NCBI RefSeq assembly: GCF_008831285.2
Contig: NC_045139.1
Coordinates: 5,370,704 to 5,434,703, forward strand
Source of the DNA: Nymphaea colorata
Taxonomy: Eukaryota > Streptophyta > Magnoliopsida > Nymphaeales > Nymphaeaceae
Reading direction: 5' to 3'
DNA length: 64,000 bases
In this document: piece after piece, positions 35,858 through 48,098 of the stretch
Layout of the letters: each line of letters begins with the position of its first letter
Position numbering within the stretch: position 1 is the first letter of the stretch
The notes under the pieces: model-generated
Seen by the model: only the letters and a program-made list of their open reading frames with translations
Databases searched by the model: none
Told to the model about the DNA's origin: nothing
Translations under genes and position numbers: made by a program

Positions 35858-38801
35858 ATGGCAACCACCATCGAGTCACCTCAGCTGCTTGTGTTTCTTT
35901 TGTGTTTCCCCTCCTTCACCTTCATTGTGGTTCTCGGCCAAGGGGAGGTGCCCGCAGCACTTGTTTCTCTGAGCAACGTGACTGATCAATTCACATTGCT
36001 GTCTTTCAAATCTCTCGTCACTAAAGACCCTTATAATGTGTTATCAAATTGGAATTCCAACATCTCCTTCTGCGACTGGACTGGAGTTTCATGCAGTCGT
36101 GATTCACACAGGGTCGTTGCTCTGAACCTCTCTGGAAAGGCACTCGAAGGTACTATCTCCCCATACATCAGCAATCTCTCCTTCTTACAGGTTCTTGATC
36201 TCTCGAACGACAGTTTCCATGGTCACCTTCTCATGGATTTTAGTCGTCTCCCTCTGTTAGAAAATCTTTCTATAAGAAAAAACAATTTTGAGGGGTTGAT
36301 CCCACAAACACTGAGCCATTGTCGATGTCTCCAAATACTGTCAGCACGAGATAACCAATTCTATGGAAGCATCCCAAAGTCTCTAGGCAGTTTGTCAGAA
36401 CTCAAGGACTTAAAAATTCGTGGTAATAGGCTCACCGGCACCATTCCAGTTGCTTTGGCTAATCTCACAAAACTGAAGTGGTTTAGTATCGCTGACAATC
36501 AGATACAGGGGACCATTCCTCCTGAGTTGGGAAGCCTAACCCACTTGATGGCCTTTAGCGTGCAACTGAATAATCTCACTGGTACACTGCCTGAGAGCTT
36601 GTTTAACCTATCCGCTCTTCAGGTTTTGAGTTTCGCGACCAATCAACTAGTAGGGCATCTCCCAAAAGATGCTGGCCGCTTCCTGCCCAATCTCCAAGGA
36701 CTCTATATGGGTACAAACTATTTTGATGGCTCTCTCCCGGCTTCTCTTTCTAATGCTACAATACTTCAAGTTCTTACTGCAGAAAGCAATAAATTTAGTG
36801 GTCCGATACCATTAGAATTAGGTAGTCTGTCACAACTCAGACACCTTCTCCTTTGGGGAAATATGTTGACCAATGTCCCTGGCAGCCGCGAGCTCTCCAT
36901 TCTCACATCCTTCACCAGGTGTCGGATGCTAGAGGAAGTTTATCTATCAGATAACCTTTTGAACGGCATTCTTCCTGCCTCTGTTGGAAACCTGACAACC
37001 ACAATGTCGAAACTTGTCCTTTCCTTTAATCAGATTGAAGGTACTATCCCATTATCCCTAGCCAACTTGACCAAATTAATTGCCTTAGATTTGAGTTCCA
37101 ACAAAATAAAATGGCTCATTCCACCAAATATAGGACAGATGCACAGCTTAGAGGTGTTGCTTATAGACCAGAATGCATTAGAAGGCCCAATCCCACTATC
37201 ATTCTACCAGTTGGTCCGCATGTATACTTTTAACATTGGACACAACATGCTAACTGGATCAATTTCAAGCTCTATAAACAATCTCACTAGTTTGGAAAGG
37301 CTGGATCTAAGCTCAAACAATTTGTCATCAACACTACCGCCTGGTCTTTGTGAGTTGAAGGACTTGTTGGAGCTATACTTGCAGGACAACTCCTTCACTA
37401 GTCACCTGCCTTTGGGTCTCGGGAATTTTGCCATGATGATCAACATGGATATCTCTGCAAACAAGCTCAGTGGAGAGTTGCCTGCATCATTATCAAAGCT
37501 CCAAATGCTAGAATATTTAAATCTCTCTCAGAACACATTTGATGGTCACATTCCTGAACAACTTGATCACATGCTAAACCTTGTCACTGTTGACCTTTCC
37601 CATAACAAGCTTTCCGGTGAGATACCAAAATCATTGGAGAAACTTCAACACATCCAGGTCTTGGACTTATCCTTCAATCTATTGGAAGGAGAGATTCCAA
37701 GTGGTGGAAAGTTTGCAAACCTTTCTGCCGAGTCGTTCCTAGGGAACTATGCACTATGCGGAGCTCCCAAATTCCATGTCTCATTGCGCTTAGACAAAAC
37801 AGAGAGGCAAAGTAAGAGCAACGCGGCTATAGTCTTTGATGTTTTCGCATTTGGAGGCTACGCATTTTTTGTCATTGTTTGCACACTCTGTGTTATCTCA
37901 TGCTGTAGAAAGACGGGGTTGTCGAAATGTCCTGATGACATTGAAAAGTTACGAGGAATTACACTCCCAGTGATTTCTTACAAAGAGCTATTGCATGCAA
38001 CGAGCAATTTTAGTGATGCAAACTTACTTGGGAGTGGAAGCTTTGGTTCAGTGTACAAGGCAATTCTAGCAGATGGAGCGACAGTGGCTGTTAAGGTCCT
38101 TAATTTGTCATTTGAGGGAGCATCTAAAAGTTTTGATGTTGAATGCACTATCTTGCGCCAAATCAGGCACCGAAACCTTGTTAAAGTCATTACGTCTTGC
38201 TCTAATGAAGATTTCAAGGCTTTAGTTCTCCAATACATGCCACTTGGGAGCCTAGATGTCTGTTTACATTCAGGTGGCCATCATTTGAATCTCTTTCAGA
38301 GATTGGATATCATGATTGATGTGGCTTGTGCTCTAGAATATCTTCACCATGGTTACTTGGAGACTATAGTTCATTGTGATGTAAAGCCAAGTAATGTGCT
38401 TCTAGATGAAAACATGACAGCACACCTCGGTGATTTTGGCATTGCAAAGATTCTAATTGGTCTGAATTCTTCTACTCTTACAGCGACTCTTGGAACCAGC
38501 GGATACATTGCACCAGGTATGTACTATCTCTTATTTTTCTGTCTTTTTATAAATTTTATGTCTCTTGAAGTGTGAGTATAATTGCCTGAACCGTTTCTTG
38601 AGTCAACCTGGTGTGGCTATGAGTTCTTATATGTGTGTGTGCATGTGTGAACACACTCTCATTCTCTTCAATAATGCTCTCACGGTCATATACAAGTCAA
38701 AGACGATGAGAATCACATGGGAGGGGCCATAGAGGTGATGAGGTGAGATAAAGAGAGAGTGGGTGGGTTTGCCAGTCCTAATGGACTCTCTCTCTCTCTC
38801 C

Positions 38802-38832
<31 letters not shown>

Positions 38833-38998
38833 TTTATGTATTTATATTGAAATCAGCTAACTAAGCTTTTTTTTTTTTAATTTTGTATTTTTTGAAACAT
38901 TGCAAAAAAATGCATTAATGACAGTCAATGTTTTGGCAACCGTTTTTAGGGTCACAAAATCAGAAAAAGAGTCATCAGTAACATAGTAGCCCACTGAC

Positions 38999-39034
<36 letters not shown>

Positions 39035-40362
39035 GATCCTGACTTTTGTGGTTTAACTAATTATGCTCTTATGTGGTTTGCAATATATCATCAATAAACA
39101 TATTAATTGATGTGAAAACACCCATGATCCATCTAATCATCATGATTTGGTAGTTCACACATAAAGACATGCCCAAGTGGTTCCTAGGTCAATAATGTAT
39201 TGGTCATTGATAAACTATTTTACATGGACAATGCATTCATTGTTCGTATGGCTTATGGCTTAAGGGAACCTTGAGATACATGTACACATTTGTTGCTTGC
39301 ATGTCCTCAACACCATTCTACCTAATGGCTTAAGGGAACCTTTAGATAGGTCACAGGAGAATTAGAAGGAGCATGAGTTTAATTAGGCCTTTATGTTATG
39401 AAATCACTTCGCCATACAATTAATGAAACTCAACAAATCTCACATGACCCATAGAAAAGATCTGGATACATGTTTGAATTCTTTTAAGAGCACTTGAATA
39501 TCATATATATAGGACTTGAGTTATAAATAGACCTGAGCATCGGGCCAGCCCGGCCTGATAAGAACCGGGTCCAGGCTGGCCTGATGTCTGAAATCCGAGC
39601 CTAGGCCCGGTATAGTAACATAAAAAATTCTTTTTAAAAAAATAAAATAAATTCTTTTGAATATTAAATATATTTTAAATAACAATATATATATATAATT
39701 AATAAAATAAAATTAATATTTAAAAGTTATCAGGATGGATCGGGCCCTCGTCGGGCTGACCCGGGCTGACCTGGGCTGGCCCGATACATTATCACGCGGG
39801 CTCGGACCCGGGCCCGATTGGGCGGGGTACCCGTTGGGTACCTGGCCCGATAACCAAGTTTAGTTCTAAATCATAGTCTTGTATTCTTTTTTAGATGTAT
39901 ATATGAGAATACAACAAGAGAAAGGCACGATTGGAGGTTCAATTGATCTTAGGTCAATTAATTTCCAGGCCTCTTCCTCAAAACCAATTAGTGAAATTGT
40001 GTCATAGACGAGTATTAGCCAATTATATTGTGCTTGCTAATCATGTCTAATATTGTTGAGTGGTTGAATTAGAATTTGGGATGGCCGGAATGGTGTCAGC
40101 CAAAGCCGATGTATACAGCTACGGAATTCTCATCCTTGAGGTGTTTACAGGAAGAAAGCCTACTGATGAACAGTTTGATGGGGATTTTAGTTTGAGGCAA
40201 TGGGTGGCTGAAAGATCAGCTGCTATGGATGAGCTGCTGGTGATGATCATGGAGATAGGCTTGTTATGTTCAAGTTTGTCTCCAAATGAGAGACTGGACA
40301 TGAAGGAGGTGGTTGTAAGGCTGAGAAGGATACGACAGAAAGCAAGAATGATAGAAGGATAA
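35858..40362 (+). CDS. LRR-XII receptor kinase copy 3 (open, C-lobe deletion)
   Basis: Exons 35858-38516 and 40073-40362; 982 residues. The product has a signal peptide, an LRRNT cap with SFCDWTGVSC, about 22 LRRs, one membrane segment near residues 659-682 and a Ser/Thr kinase with GSGSFGS (about 725), AVKV lysine (about 746), non-RD HCDVKPSN (839-846), GDFG and the spliced APE. It would sit in the plasma membrane as an immune-type receptor. Three features suggest relaxed constraint: 72 nt missing from exon 2 remove 24 residues after RQWVAE in kinase subdomain X; Cys644 of the C-terminal LRR cap (LCG...C in copies 1, 2, 4, 5) is Arg; and the membrane segment is unusually rich in Phe and Cys. 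The deletion joins two CTGAA words, as in slippage. The start is the Met shared with copies 1, 2 and 5; an in-frame ATG at 35831 adds nine residues. Kinase activity is doubtful; ligand binding could persist. Confidence 0.85.
38787..38829. repeat. (CT)n(AT)n microsatellite
   Basis: Short version of the tract seen in introns 1, 2 and 5. Confidence 0.9.
39528..39862. mobile_element. hAT-type MITE in the intron of copy 3
   Basis: Same element and site as in copies 1, 2 and 5. Flanking duplications are GTTATAAA (39520-39527, one change) and GTTCTAAA (39863-39870). Left end TAGACCTGAGC, right end decayed to AAGTTTA. 335 bp with GC-rich ends and AT-rich centre. Confidence 0.72.
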
Positions 40363-40663
40363 TTCAAATATATCCATAGATGCAATGAGATTTAATTCCA
40401 AGGTGCGACCAGCCATTGGCTAAAATAATTGGAGGTCGAAATGTAGCTTGATTGCTTTCATTGGGAAGTCTCACTTGCATTGCTCAATTACAGTTGCGTA
40501 TAGGATTTAATAAAGATATGCTTAATATGCTTGTGTGTTCTATTCTTAAGACATTTGAGTGACTAATCTTGTAAAACAACTCACATTTCCAGCGCAAGTT
40601 ACATGAAAGAGGCTTGGAACTTTGTCCATTATTGCAGTTTGTGCTTTGTTCTAAGTAAGGACA
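40363..40663 (+). repeat. 3' flank of copy 3, cut short
   Basis: Matches the 3' flanks of copies 1, 2 and 5 up to about 'tattgcagtttgtgctttgttctaagtaagg' and then departs. The GA-rich array and the distal part are missing, so this copy of the duplicated unit was broken here. Confidence 0.7.
40509..40514 (+). terminator. Polyadenylation signal of copy 3
   Basis: AATAAA, about 147 bp after the stop, followed by a GT-rich stretch, as in copies 2 and 5. Confidence 0.55.
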
Positions 40664-40999
40664 TCAAATGTTGGTTACAAGTAGTTAAATGTGAACAAAC
40701 TACTAGACAAGGAACATGAGAGATTGTTCAAAGCTTGTGTAGCCCAAATAAACTACTTAAATAATCTCTTCATTCTTCAATGCGTTTCCTGGTCTTCAAA
40801 TGTGAGTAGTTGGGGGACGAAATTACTTGGGCCTCTATTAAATATATACCCATCAGCAATATGCACGCGAGTCAATATATGTCAAGCATTTCCAATTCAA
40901 TCAAGCTTCAAGTGTTGACATGGAAGATGTCAGAGTAAGTGAGTCATAAACGTCCATGACCCGTCCGCACCAATTGAAACGTACTCACCACGAGTCAAT

Positions 41000-41310
41000 T
41001 CTTTGGAAGTTTTCAAGAGGTCCCTTAATTACGTATCAATCTATTTAAGTTTGAACTTTGGACCTGAACCTATCTTTTGATCATGACATCTTTGGACACT
41101 TTTCTCCCATCTTTTCAGTATTAAAAAAAGACAAAAAACTAACAACTTTAGTTGGCTGTTAAGGCAAGAGGCAAGACATTGAGCGTATCACGAGGTGAAT
41201 TGTAAGCTTCAACATGAAATTGGTAAAATATGTATTTAACATAAAGACAAAAATTGAAGAAGAACAACTAATTAAAATGATAAGTAAGCATTAAATAACA
41301 GTGCCAAATT
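41000..41310 (+). repeat. Inverted-duplication arm left of copy 4
   Basis: Matches the reverse complement of about 50110-50430: 'ggaagttttcaagagg.ccctt', 'gaacctga.cctatcttttga', 'gacatctttgga', 'atgaaattggtaaaat' and 'gacaaaaa.tgaag'. The two arms bracket copy 4 at a distance of about 9 kb. Confidence 0.65.
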
Positions 41311-42000
41311 AAACACTGCCAGATAATATGAACTCTTGATTTCACTTGGGCCAAGTGCCTTATAAAGGAGGTTAGTTCAATAACTCATTAAACTCAAACT
41401 AATTAAGCAAGCTTGACACAAACTAAATCAATTCAAATCATGAGCTGCTTGGTTCAACAAGAACTCTGCGTAGATAATTCTTTGGACCAATGTACCTGAG
41501 TGGAAATAATTAACTAACAATGGAAAGGAAGGGTTCGGGTCCATGTAGAATTTGTACCAACTCATGAAACAACTACTTTGGTATTTACTCTTATCTATGG
41601 AATGAGGAAACATGGCTGTAGGCACTCCAAATTTTCCATTTCTAAAACCACACGAAATTGAGTTATAAAAAATGTTGGGAGCGTTACATTCATTTAAACG
41701 GAATTTCAAAAGAAGAAGAGCAATGCCAAAAATTGACATCTGAGTGCAGTCGAAATACAAGTTTAGTGTGACCTTTCACCATAGAAATTTGAAGCTTATG
41801 GAAGTCAGTGGTATTCATTTATGCAATAATCCAGATTGATGACGCTTGTTAGCTGCCAAAAATATGCAAAATAAGCAACATTGAGAACTGGTCAGGTTTT
41901 GAATACATTCTCTTGGCTGCATATCTATCTTTTAGTTGTATAATCATTAAGAATAAGGGCACTCAACCTGCACAACAAGGGTAACCAAACAGGTAAAGGA
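41310..42000. other. Intergenic, unassigned open frame on the minus strand
   Basis: A 110-codon open frame on the minus strand (41760 to 41428) has no motif I recognise, and nothing about its context supports a gene. The rest of the interval shows neither repeat nor gene. Confidence 0.3.
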
Positions 42001-43060
42001 TGCTAATTAAACATGGCAAGCTTGATGAGGAGGTCGATCCAGACAAGAACTAATGCAGCAAAAGATCTTCAAACCTGTTATATTAATGCTAGTCCAGGAA
42101 TCAGCTGATCCTACGGACTAATTGTATCAACTGTACAAAATGCATTGGTCAGTGCTACTGACTCGGCTTGTAATTGGCATGTTATTTAAATAATTAGAAA
42201 ACTAAAAAATAGACTTATTTTGAATTAATGTAGGGCATGCAGTGCCCATTATCAATAAAATATGTGTGGAGTTTGAAACAAATTTACAGCGACTAAATGC
42301 AAAACTTTTGTAGACTTTTTGGTTATGGACAACTACACACTACACACACACACACACTCACACATACACATACATATATATAGATACAAAGAAGTTCTTA
42401 CCATCTTACTGGAAAAGCTTTGGGATGTGGAAGTATGTACAAATTAAAGGGGGAAGACCTTAATTTTTACTATGATAACTTATCACTTGATCAGATAGAA
42501 CCATGCTTGTTGTTCCTCACAGTAAATGCCGTTGGAACTAAAGGTGTGTTTGTTTTACTGCAGATTTGAGACCCACAGTGATCTGAGATCATCAGGATTT
42601 CAAAAATATGAATTTAAGCTTGAACACCCCTATCCAACTCTAAATGCATAGTTTTTTTATATGTTATGTGGATATAAGATCCACATTACGAAGATCCTTA
42701 ATTTGTTCAGACTGATGATCTTACAACGCAGACTCAAAATGGAGGCTATCAAATGCTACTTAATCAAATGCGACAACCAGAAGGAAAATGAGAGATCGAT
42801 CCAGCGCTTGTGGTGCCCAAACATGCAACTTTAAACATTTCCCTGTCATCGGCCTGGACCATCTAAAAATTGACGCCCCCCTCATAATGGTATTTTTGCT
42901 AGTAGTTGAGTGATTAAAATTTCTTGGCCCCCCTACTAACTGCCACCAAATATGGAGTTAATGTGTATCCAGCATTCCCTGTCCTTTCTTGAACCGTTCT
43001 ACATTATTCAAGCTGCCCTGATAGTTGAGTCAATTCTTGGCAGGTTTTTGATAGGGGAGC
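42001..43060 (+). repeat. Distal 5' flank of copy 4, duplicated at 32618
   Basis: Partner of 32618-33685. It carries a 26-bp segment near 42110 ('atcctacggactaattgt') that is lacking in the other copy, and a CA microsatellite at about 42344-42366. Confidence 0.75.
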
Positions 43061-43346
43061 TCACAAGATTCATTAATTGATTTTTATCATCTTTGATTTT
43101 AAGTTAAACCCGTAAGTCTGATCCAAATTTTCAATCATGACGTCTTTTCAATTGGATGATTTAAGGGAGGAATTAGAAAAACAGAAGAAAAGAGTTGAAA
43201 ACTGGCATGAAGAAAACATGATAGTGGAAATATACTAATGAAGTAAGGGCTACGTGGCCATGAGAACGCCATTAATGTGATCAGCCATGTCATGGTTGTG
43301 CAAGATTAATATATATTTAAAAAGACACCGTTTCTCGAAGAGAATC

Positions 43347-43353
43347 TATAAAA
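43347..43353 (+). promoter_or_regulatory. TATA box of copy 4
   Basis: TATAAAA lies 71 bp before the ATG at 43418, in the context 'agaatctataaaatgg'. A similar 'agagaatctataaaagga' stands in the orphan promoter at 56745 and 'agagaatctacaaaagga' at 54424. This promoter type differs from that of copies 1, 2, 3 and 5. Confidence 0.6.
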
Positions 43354-43417
43354 TGGGGCTTTGATTCTTTATCACGGTTATGCAGGCACAGAATTGCCAC
43401 CAACAACTTCCGCTGGT

Positions 43418-46400
43418 ATGGCTGCAGCCAGTTTCTCACCTTTGCCCATATGCTTTCTTCTGTGTTGCTTCCTTACCTTGACTATAGTGCATGGCGAGGA
43501 AGAGGTATCATCAGCTTTTGTTTCTCTAAGCAATGTGACCGATGAATTTGCATTGCTATACTTCAAATCCCTGGTCACCAGAGACCCCTACAATGTACTC
43601 TCAAACTGGAACTCAAACATTTCCTTCTGCCAATGGAATGGAGTTTCATGCAGCCATAGTTCACAAAGGGTTGTTTCTCTGAACCTTACCGACAAGGCAC
43701 TTGAAGGTACCCTCTCCCCATACATCAGCAATCTCTCCTTCCTACAAGTTCTTGATCTCTCAAACGACAGTTTCCATGGCCATCTTCCCATTGATTTTAG
43801 TCACCTCCCTCTGTTAGAAAATCTTTCTATAAGAAAAAACAATTTTGAGGGGTTGTTCCCACAAACACTGAGCCATTGTCGTCATCTCCAAATCTTGTCA
43901 GCACGAGAGAACCAGTTCAATGGAAGCATCCCTGAGTTTCTAGGCAGTTTGTCGGAACTGAAGTTCTTAAACATTCGTGGTAACAGGTTCACTGGCACCA
44001 TTCCAGTTGCTTTTGCCAACCTCTCAAAACTGGAGCACTTTAATATTGGTCACAATTGGATGCATGGGAACATTCCTCCTGAGTTGGGAAGATTGAGCCG
44101 CTTAACATTCTTCAGCGTGGAGTACTTGTACCCTGCCACTGGGACGGTGCCTGAGATCTTGTTTAACATATCCACTCTTCAAATTATGACTGTTTTGGGC
44201 AACCACCTCACCGGGCATCTCCCAAGAAACATTGGTCGCTTTCTGCCTAATCTCCAAGGCCTCTACTTGGGTGAAAACAATTTCAGTGGCCCACTTCCAG
44301 CTTCTCTTTCAAATGCGACTAAACTCCAAACTCTTGTGCTAGCATCCAACAAATTTAGTGGACCAATTGCCTTAGAATTAGGTAGTCTGCCACATCTCAG
44401 GCGCCTCTTCCTTGGGGGAAATATGTTCACCAATACCCCTGGCAGCCGCGAGCTTTCCATTCTCACATCCTTCACCAAGTGTCGAATGCTAGAAGAAATT
44501 TATCTCTCACCAAACCTTCTGAATGGCATTCTTCCTGCCTCCGTTGGGAACCTGACAACCACCTTGTGGAGCCTTGACCTTTCCTACAATGAGATTGAGG
44601 GTATTATCCCGTTAGCCTTAGCCAACTTGACCAAGTTGATGTCCTTAGATTTGAGTTTCAACAAAATAAAGGGGTCCATTCCACCAAATATAGGATCAAT
44701 GAACATGTTACAAAAGTTAGGTCTTTCTGGCAATTTCTTAGAAGGTTCAATTCCAAACTCAGTTTACCAATTGGTCCACGTGGGTAATCTTTATTTGGAC
44801 AATAATGCACTAACCGGGCCAATCTCGAACTCTATAAACAACCTCACCAGTCTGCAGCAGTTGTATTTAAATTCAAATAATTTATCATCAACAATCCCTC
44901 CTGCCCTTTGTGAGTTGAAGGATTTGATATCAGTTTACTTGCAAGAAAACTCTTTCACTGGTCACCTACCTTTAGATGTGGGAAATTTGGCTGCTGTGGA
45001 CAAAATGGATATCTCTGTGAACAAACTGACCGGAGAGTTGCCGGTGTCCTTATCAGAGCTCCAGAGGATAGAGTATTTGAATCTGTCCAAAAACTCATTT
45101 GATGGCCACATTCCAGAAAAACTTGATGGCATGGTAAACATTCAAATTATTGACCTTTCCCACAATAAGCTTTCTGGCGAGATCCCAAAATCATTGAAAA
45201 ATCTTCGACAACTCCAAGTGTTGAACCTATCCTTCAACCAATTGGAAGGAGAGGTTCCAAGTGGAGGGAATTTGGCAAACCTTTCCACCGAGTCATTTGT
45301 AGGGAATAATGCACTATGTGGAGCTCCTAAATTTCATTTGCCGGCATGTTTAGATAAAACCAAGAAGCACAAGAAAGCTATGCACACAACTAAAGTAGTT
45401 GTTGGTTCTGCAATTGGGGGCTCTGCTCTTCTTTTGGTGGTTTGCATGCTCATTGTTGTCCTAGACAATAGAAAGAGGAGGTCGGTGAAACTTGTTGATG
45501 TTAAAAGTTTAGACGGAATTGCACTCCCAGTTATTTCATATAAAGAGTTATACCGAGCAACAAACAATTTCAGCAATGCAAACTTTATTGGGAGTGGAAG
45601 CTTTGGTTCAGTGTATAAAGGAGTTCTAACAGATGGAACAACAGTGGCTGTGAAGGTCCTAAATTTGTTATTTGAGGCAGCATCACAAAGTTTTGACATT
45701 GAATGCAACGTGATGCGCCAAATTAGGCACCGAAACCTTGTCAAGGTGATTACATCATGCACCAATAGAGATTTTAAGGCTTTAGTTCTCCAATACATGC
45801 CGCTTGGGAGCCTAGAAGTATGTTTGTATTCCGGTGCCCATCACTTGAATCTCTTCCAAAGATTGAATATCATGATTGATGTTGCTTGTGCTCTAGAATA
45901 TCTTCACTATGGTTGCTCGGAGACAATAGTTCATTGTGATATGAAGCCAAGTAATGTGCTTCTAGATGAGAACATGATAGCATACGTCAGCGATTTTGGC
46001 ATTGCAAAGGTGCTAGTTGGCCAGAATTCTTCTACTCTTACAGCCACTCTTGGAACCACCGGATACATTGCGCCAGGTACCACCTCTTAGTTCTATCACG
46101 ATTTCTATGCTTTTTCATGGTACTGTTAATCAACCAGTTGAGAACTTATTACTTGTATTTTATTATGAAATTATAGAAATAGATTAATAATTGAAAGAGG
46201 CTCGCTAAGGAATTTTACCAATATTCCTAACAACTTTACTGTTGGCAACATCCATTGCTTTAATGAAAGTAATTACCAACATTTGAAATGAATAAATAGA
46301 GACATGAAAATAAAATGTTCTGTTCCTTCACAAATAAAGTAATTAACTACTGATACCATTGTTTTAGTACTTTTATTTTTTTTCACTTCCTCTTTTTTCT

Positions 46401-46710
46401 CTCAAATTCTCTCTCTCTTCTCTCTCTTTTTTCCCCTCATTTTTATTCTTACTTCTCTACAATCATTATCCCTATTTTGGTGAAACCAGTTCATTAGAAT
46501 AATAATTTAAAAAGAACACGTTTAGACATTCAACATTCTAGCTAGATCACTTGTCACATTTACTGTGTACTTCAAGCATGTTTTCCTCAATTTTGTAGAA
46601 AAAGGTTATGCCTTGAGCTCGCCAGTATGGTCCACCTACTTTTTTGCTCTCAAGTACTTAAGTTCAGTTTGTACAGTAGGAGATTGTCTGAATCCAGTCT
46701 CTCTCCCTCC

Positions 46711-46750
<40 letters not shown>

Positions 46751-47596
46751 CAATAGTTCACCACACAGTTGGAGATTATTTGACTCCAGTCAAGACTCTG
46801 GCTGGAGTAGTTGAGTGTTGAATGGATCCTTGTCTCCACCCACTAAATGCAGCTAGCCTACTGATCAATAGGAGTAAATTCTTTGGCAGTTATGATATGA
46901 ATTTTAAATATAATCATTGTCATATTTGGAGATCAGCCTTGCAATATATTGCAGAATAACAAGTCACAAAACCGCATGCAAATGGATCGAAAATAATTTT
47001 GCAGACGCACCAAAAAAGAAAACTCCTTACACAGGTTTAACTACTCACAGTTGGCCCTTGACATATATATGAAATTAATACAGGAGAAAGGCAAGAATAT
47101 TGGAAGTTCAACTTATTCAAGTCCGTTCACACGCCTCTACTAGTCCAAAACCAATTAATGCGACCGTTTGATGCATAGACATTAATTAGCTGGTATCACT
47201 AAACACATCTTACTTTGTTAAATGTTTGAGTTAGAATTCGGAATAGCTGGAAAGGTGTCGACTAAAGCAGATGTGTATAGCTACGGAATTCTTCTGCTGG
47301 AGGTGTTTACCGGAAGAAAGCCTACAGATGAACGGTTCCATGGTGATTTTAGCTTGAGGCAGTGGGTGGCTGAAGCGCTTCCCGTTGCAATCTCAGACGT
47401 CATTGAGGGCCACCTTTTGAAGGAAAGCAACAGTACTGAAACTGAAAGATCAGCTGCTTGGAATGAGCTGCTGGTGATGATCATGGAGACAGGGTTGTCA
47501 TGTTCAAGGGAGTCACCAATTGAGAGAATGGACATGAAGGATGTGGTCGCCAGGCTTAAAAGGACGCGACAGAATGCTTCCTGTTTTGAAGAATGA
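43418..47596 (+). CDS. LRR-XII receptor kinase copy 4 (intact)
   Basis: Exons 43418-46076 (2659 nt) and 47235-47596 (362 nt); 1006 residues, the usual length for At3g47570/EFR-like proteins. Order: signal peptide (about 1-27, hydrophobic ICFLLCCFLTLTIV), LRRNT cap (SFCQWNGVSC), about 22 LRRs of 24 residues (roughly 85-620), LCG...C cap, membrane segment about 660-682, and a kinase with [11 protein letters not shown] (725), VAVKV lysine (746), HCDMKPSN (839), SDFGIAK (859), APE rebuilt across the intron, and a complete subdomain X (RQWVAEALPVAISD). The Cys before the catalytic Asp makes it a non-RD kinase, typical of pattern-recognition receptors. It is the most diverged of the five in LRRs 7-16, intron and promoter. 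The ATG at 43418 gives a clean signal peptide; the open frame extends upstream only from a TTG. The likely role is ligand-triggered immune signalling at the plasma membrane; the ligand is unknown. Confidence 0.93.
46077..47234 (+). other. Phase-1 intron of copy 4
   Basis: The donor is CCAG|GTACC and the acceptor TTAG|AATTC; 1158 bp, the shortest of the five. The position matches the other copies, but the sequence is not alignable to theirs by eye and it lacks the GC-rich MITE. A CT/AT tract is present at 46698-46750. Confidence 0.9.
46698..46750. repeat. (CT)n(AT)n microsatellite
   Basis: CT repeats joined to about 13 AT units. Confidence 0.9.
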
Positions 47597-47602
47597 CAAA
47601 AG

Positions 47603-47608
47603 AATAAA
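47603..47608 (+). terminator. Possible polyadenylation signal of copy 4
   Basis: AATAAA lies only 6 bp after the stop. A second AATAAA at 47713-47718, 117 bp after the stop, is at a more usual distance. The 3' flank is unlike that of the other copies. Confidence 0.35.
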
Positions 47609-47719
47609 CAAATTCTTCTTCATTTTTCTTAAATAAGGGGCCTGTTTAACTTTTTGTGCTTCTGGCTTATTTCTTTTCCCATCAATCTGGTGATGGAACT
47701 TCCTTTCAACAGAATAAAA

Positions 47720-48065
47720 CCCTGAGCCCAGCGACGCCATCCCCATCTCTTGGGTGTGGTTGTCGTGTGAACTGTGAAGGTGCCACGGTTGATTGTACAT
47801 ATCTTCTAATTATAATTGTTCTCCTTTAATAGGCTTGTGTTCTTGATCGTTGCCCTTATTGTCTCAAACTTGGAACAATTAGGATGATAAGATCGTTTTG
47901 CATTAGAACATTTTTTATCAGTTTTTGAGATTTGAAAACTTTGGTCAATAATTTGGTTGTGCTAATATTTTGCAAAAAAAAATGTTAAAATTTCTTAGAA
48001 TCCATGAAAAAGTCGAAATTTATGTCCTTTTCTTAGGTTCTTAAGTTTTCCAAACGTAACATTGT

Positions 48066-48098
<33 letters not shown>

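Larger units (their letters stand above)
38517..40072 (+). other. Phase-1 intron of copy 3
   Basis: The donor is CCAG|GTATG and the acceptor TTAG|AATTT; 1556 bp. It carries the shared CT/AT tract (38787-38829), an AT tract (39004-39031) and the shared MITE. A short internal repeat of 'taagggaacctt.agata' at about 39255 and 39332 is private to this copy. Confidence 0.9.

Noticed and set aside
38517-38575. Read-through of exon 1 of copy 3 (and of copies 1, 2, 4, 5) past GYIAPG as the true C-terminus
   Set aside because: Each read-through passes a conserved CCAG|GT donor, and an exon 2 with a matching acceptor restores the APE motif and the rest of the kinase. The truncated form would lack subdomains IX-XI.
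41428-41760. 110-codon minus-strand open frame
   Set aside because: No recognisable motif, no paralog in the window and no supporting context. Noted only in the interval description.
43361-43417. N-terminal extension of copy 4 starting at 43361
   Set aside because: It would start at TTG, is only 8 bp downstream of the TATA box, and would push the signal peptide inward. The ATG at 43418 gives the same exon 1 length as in the other copies.
45334-45798. 154-codon minus-strand open frame inside the kinase exon of copy 4, with counterparts in the other copies
   Set aside because: It is a shadow of the conserved sense frame: it follows the kinase codons exactly and has no motif of its own.
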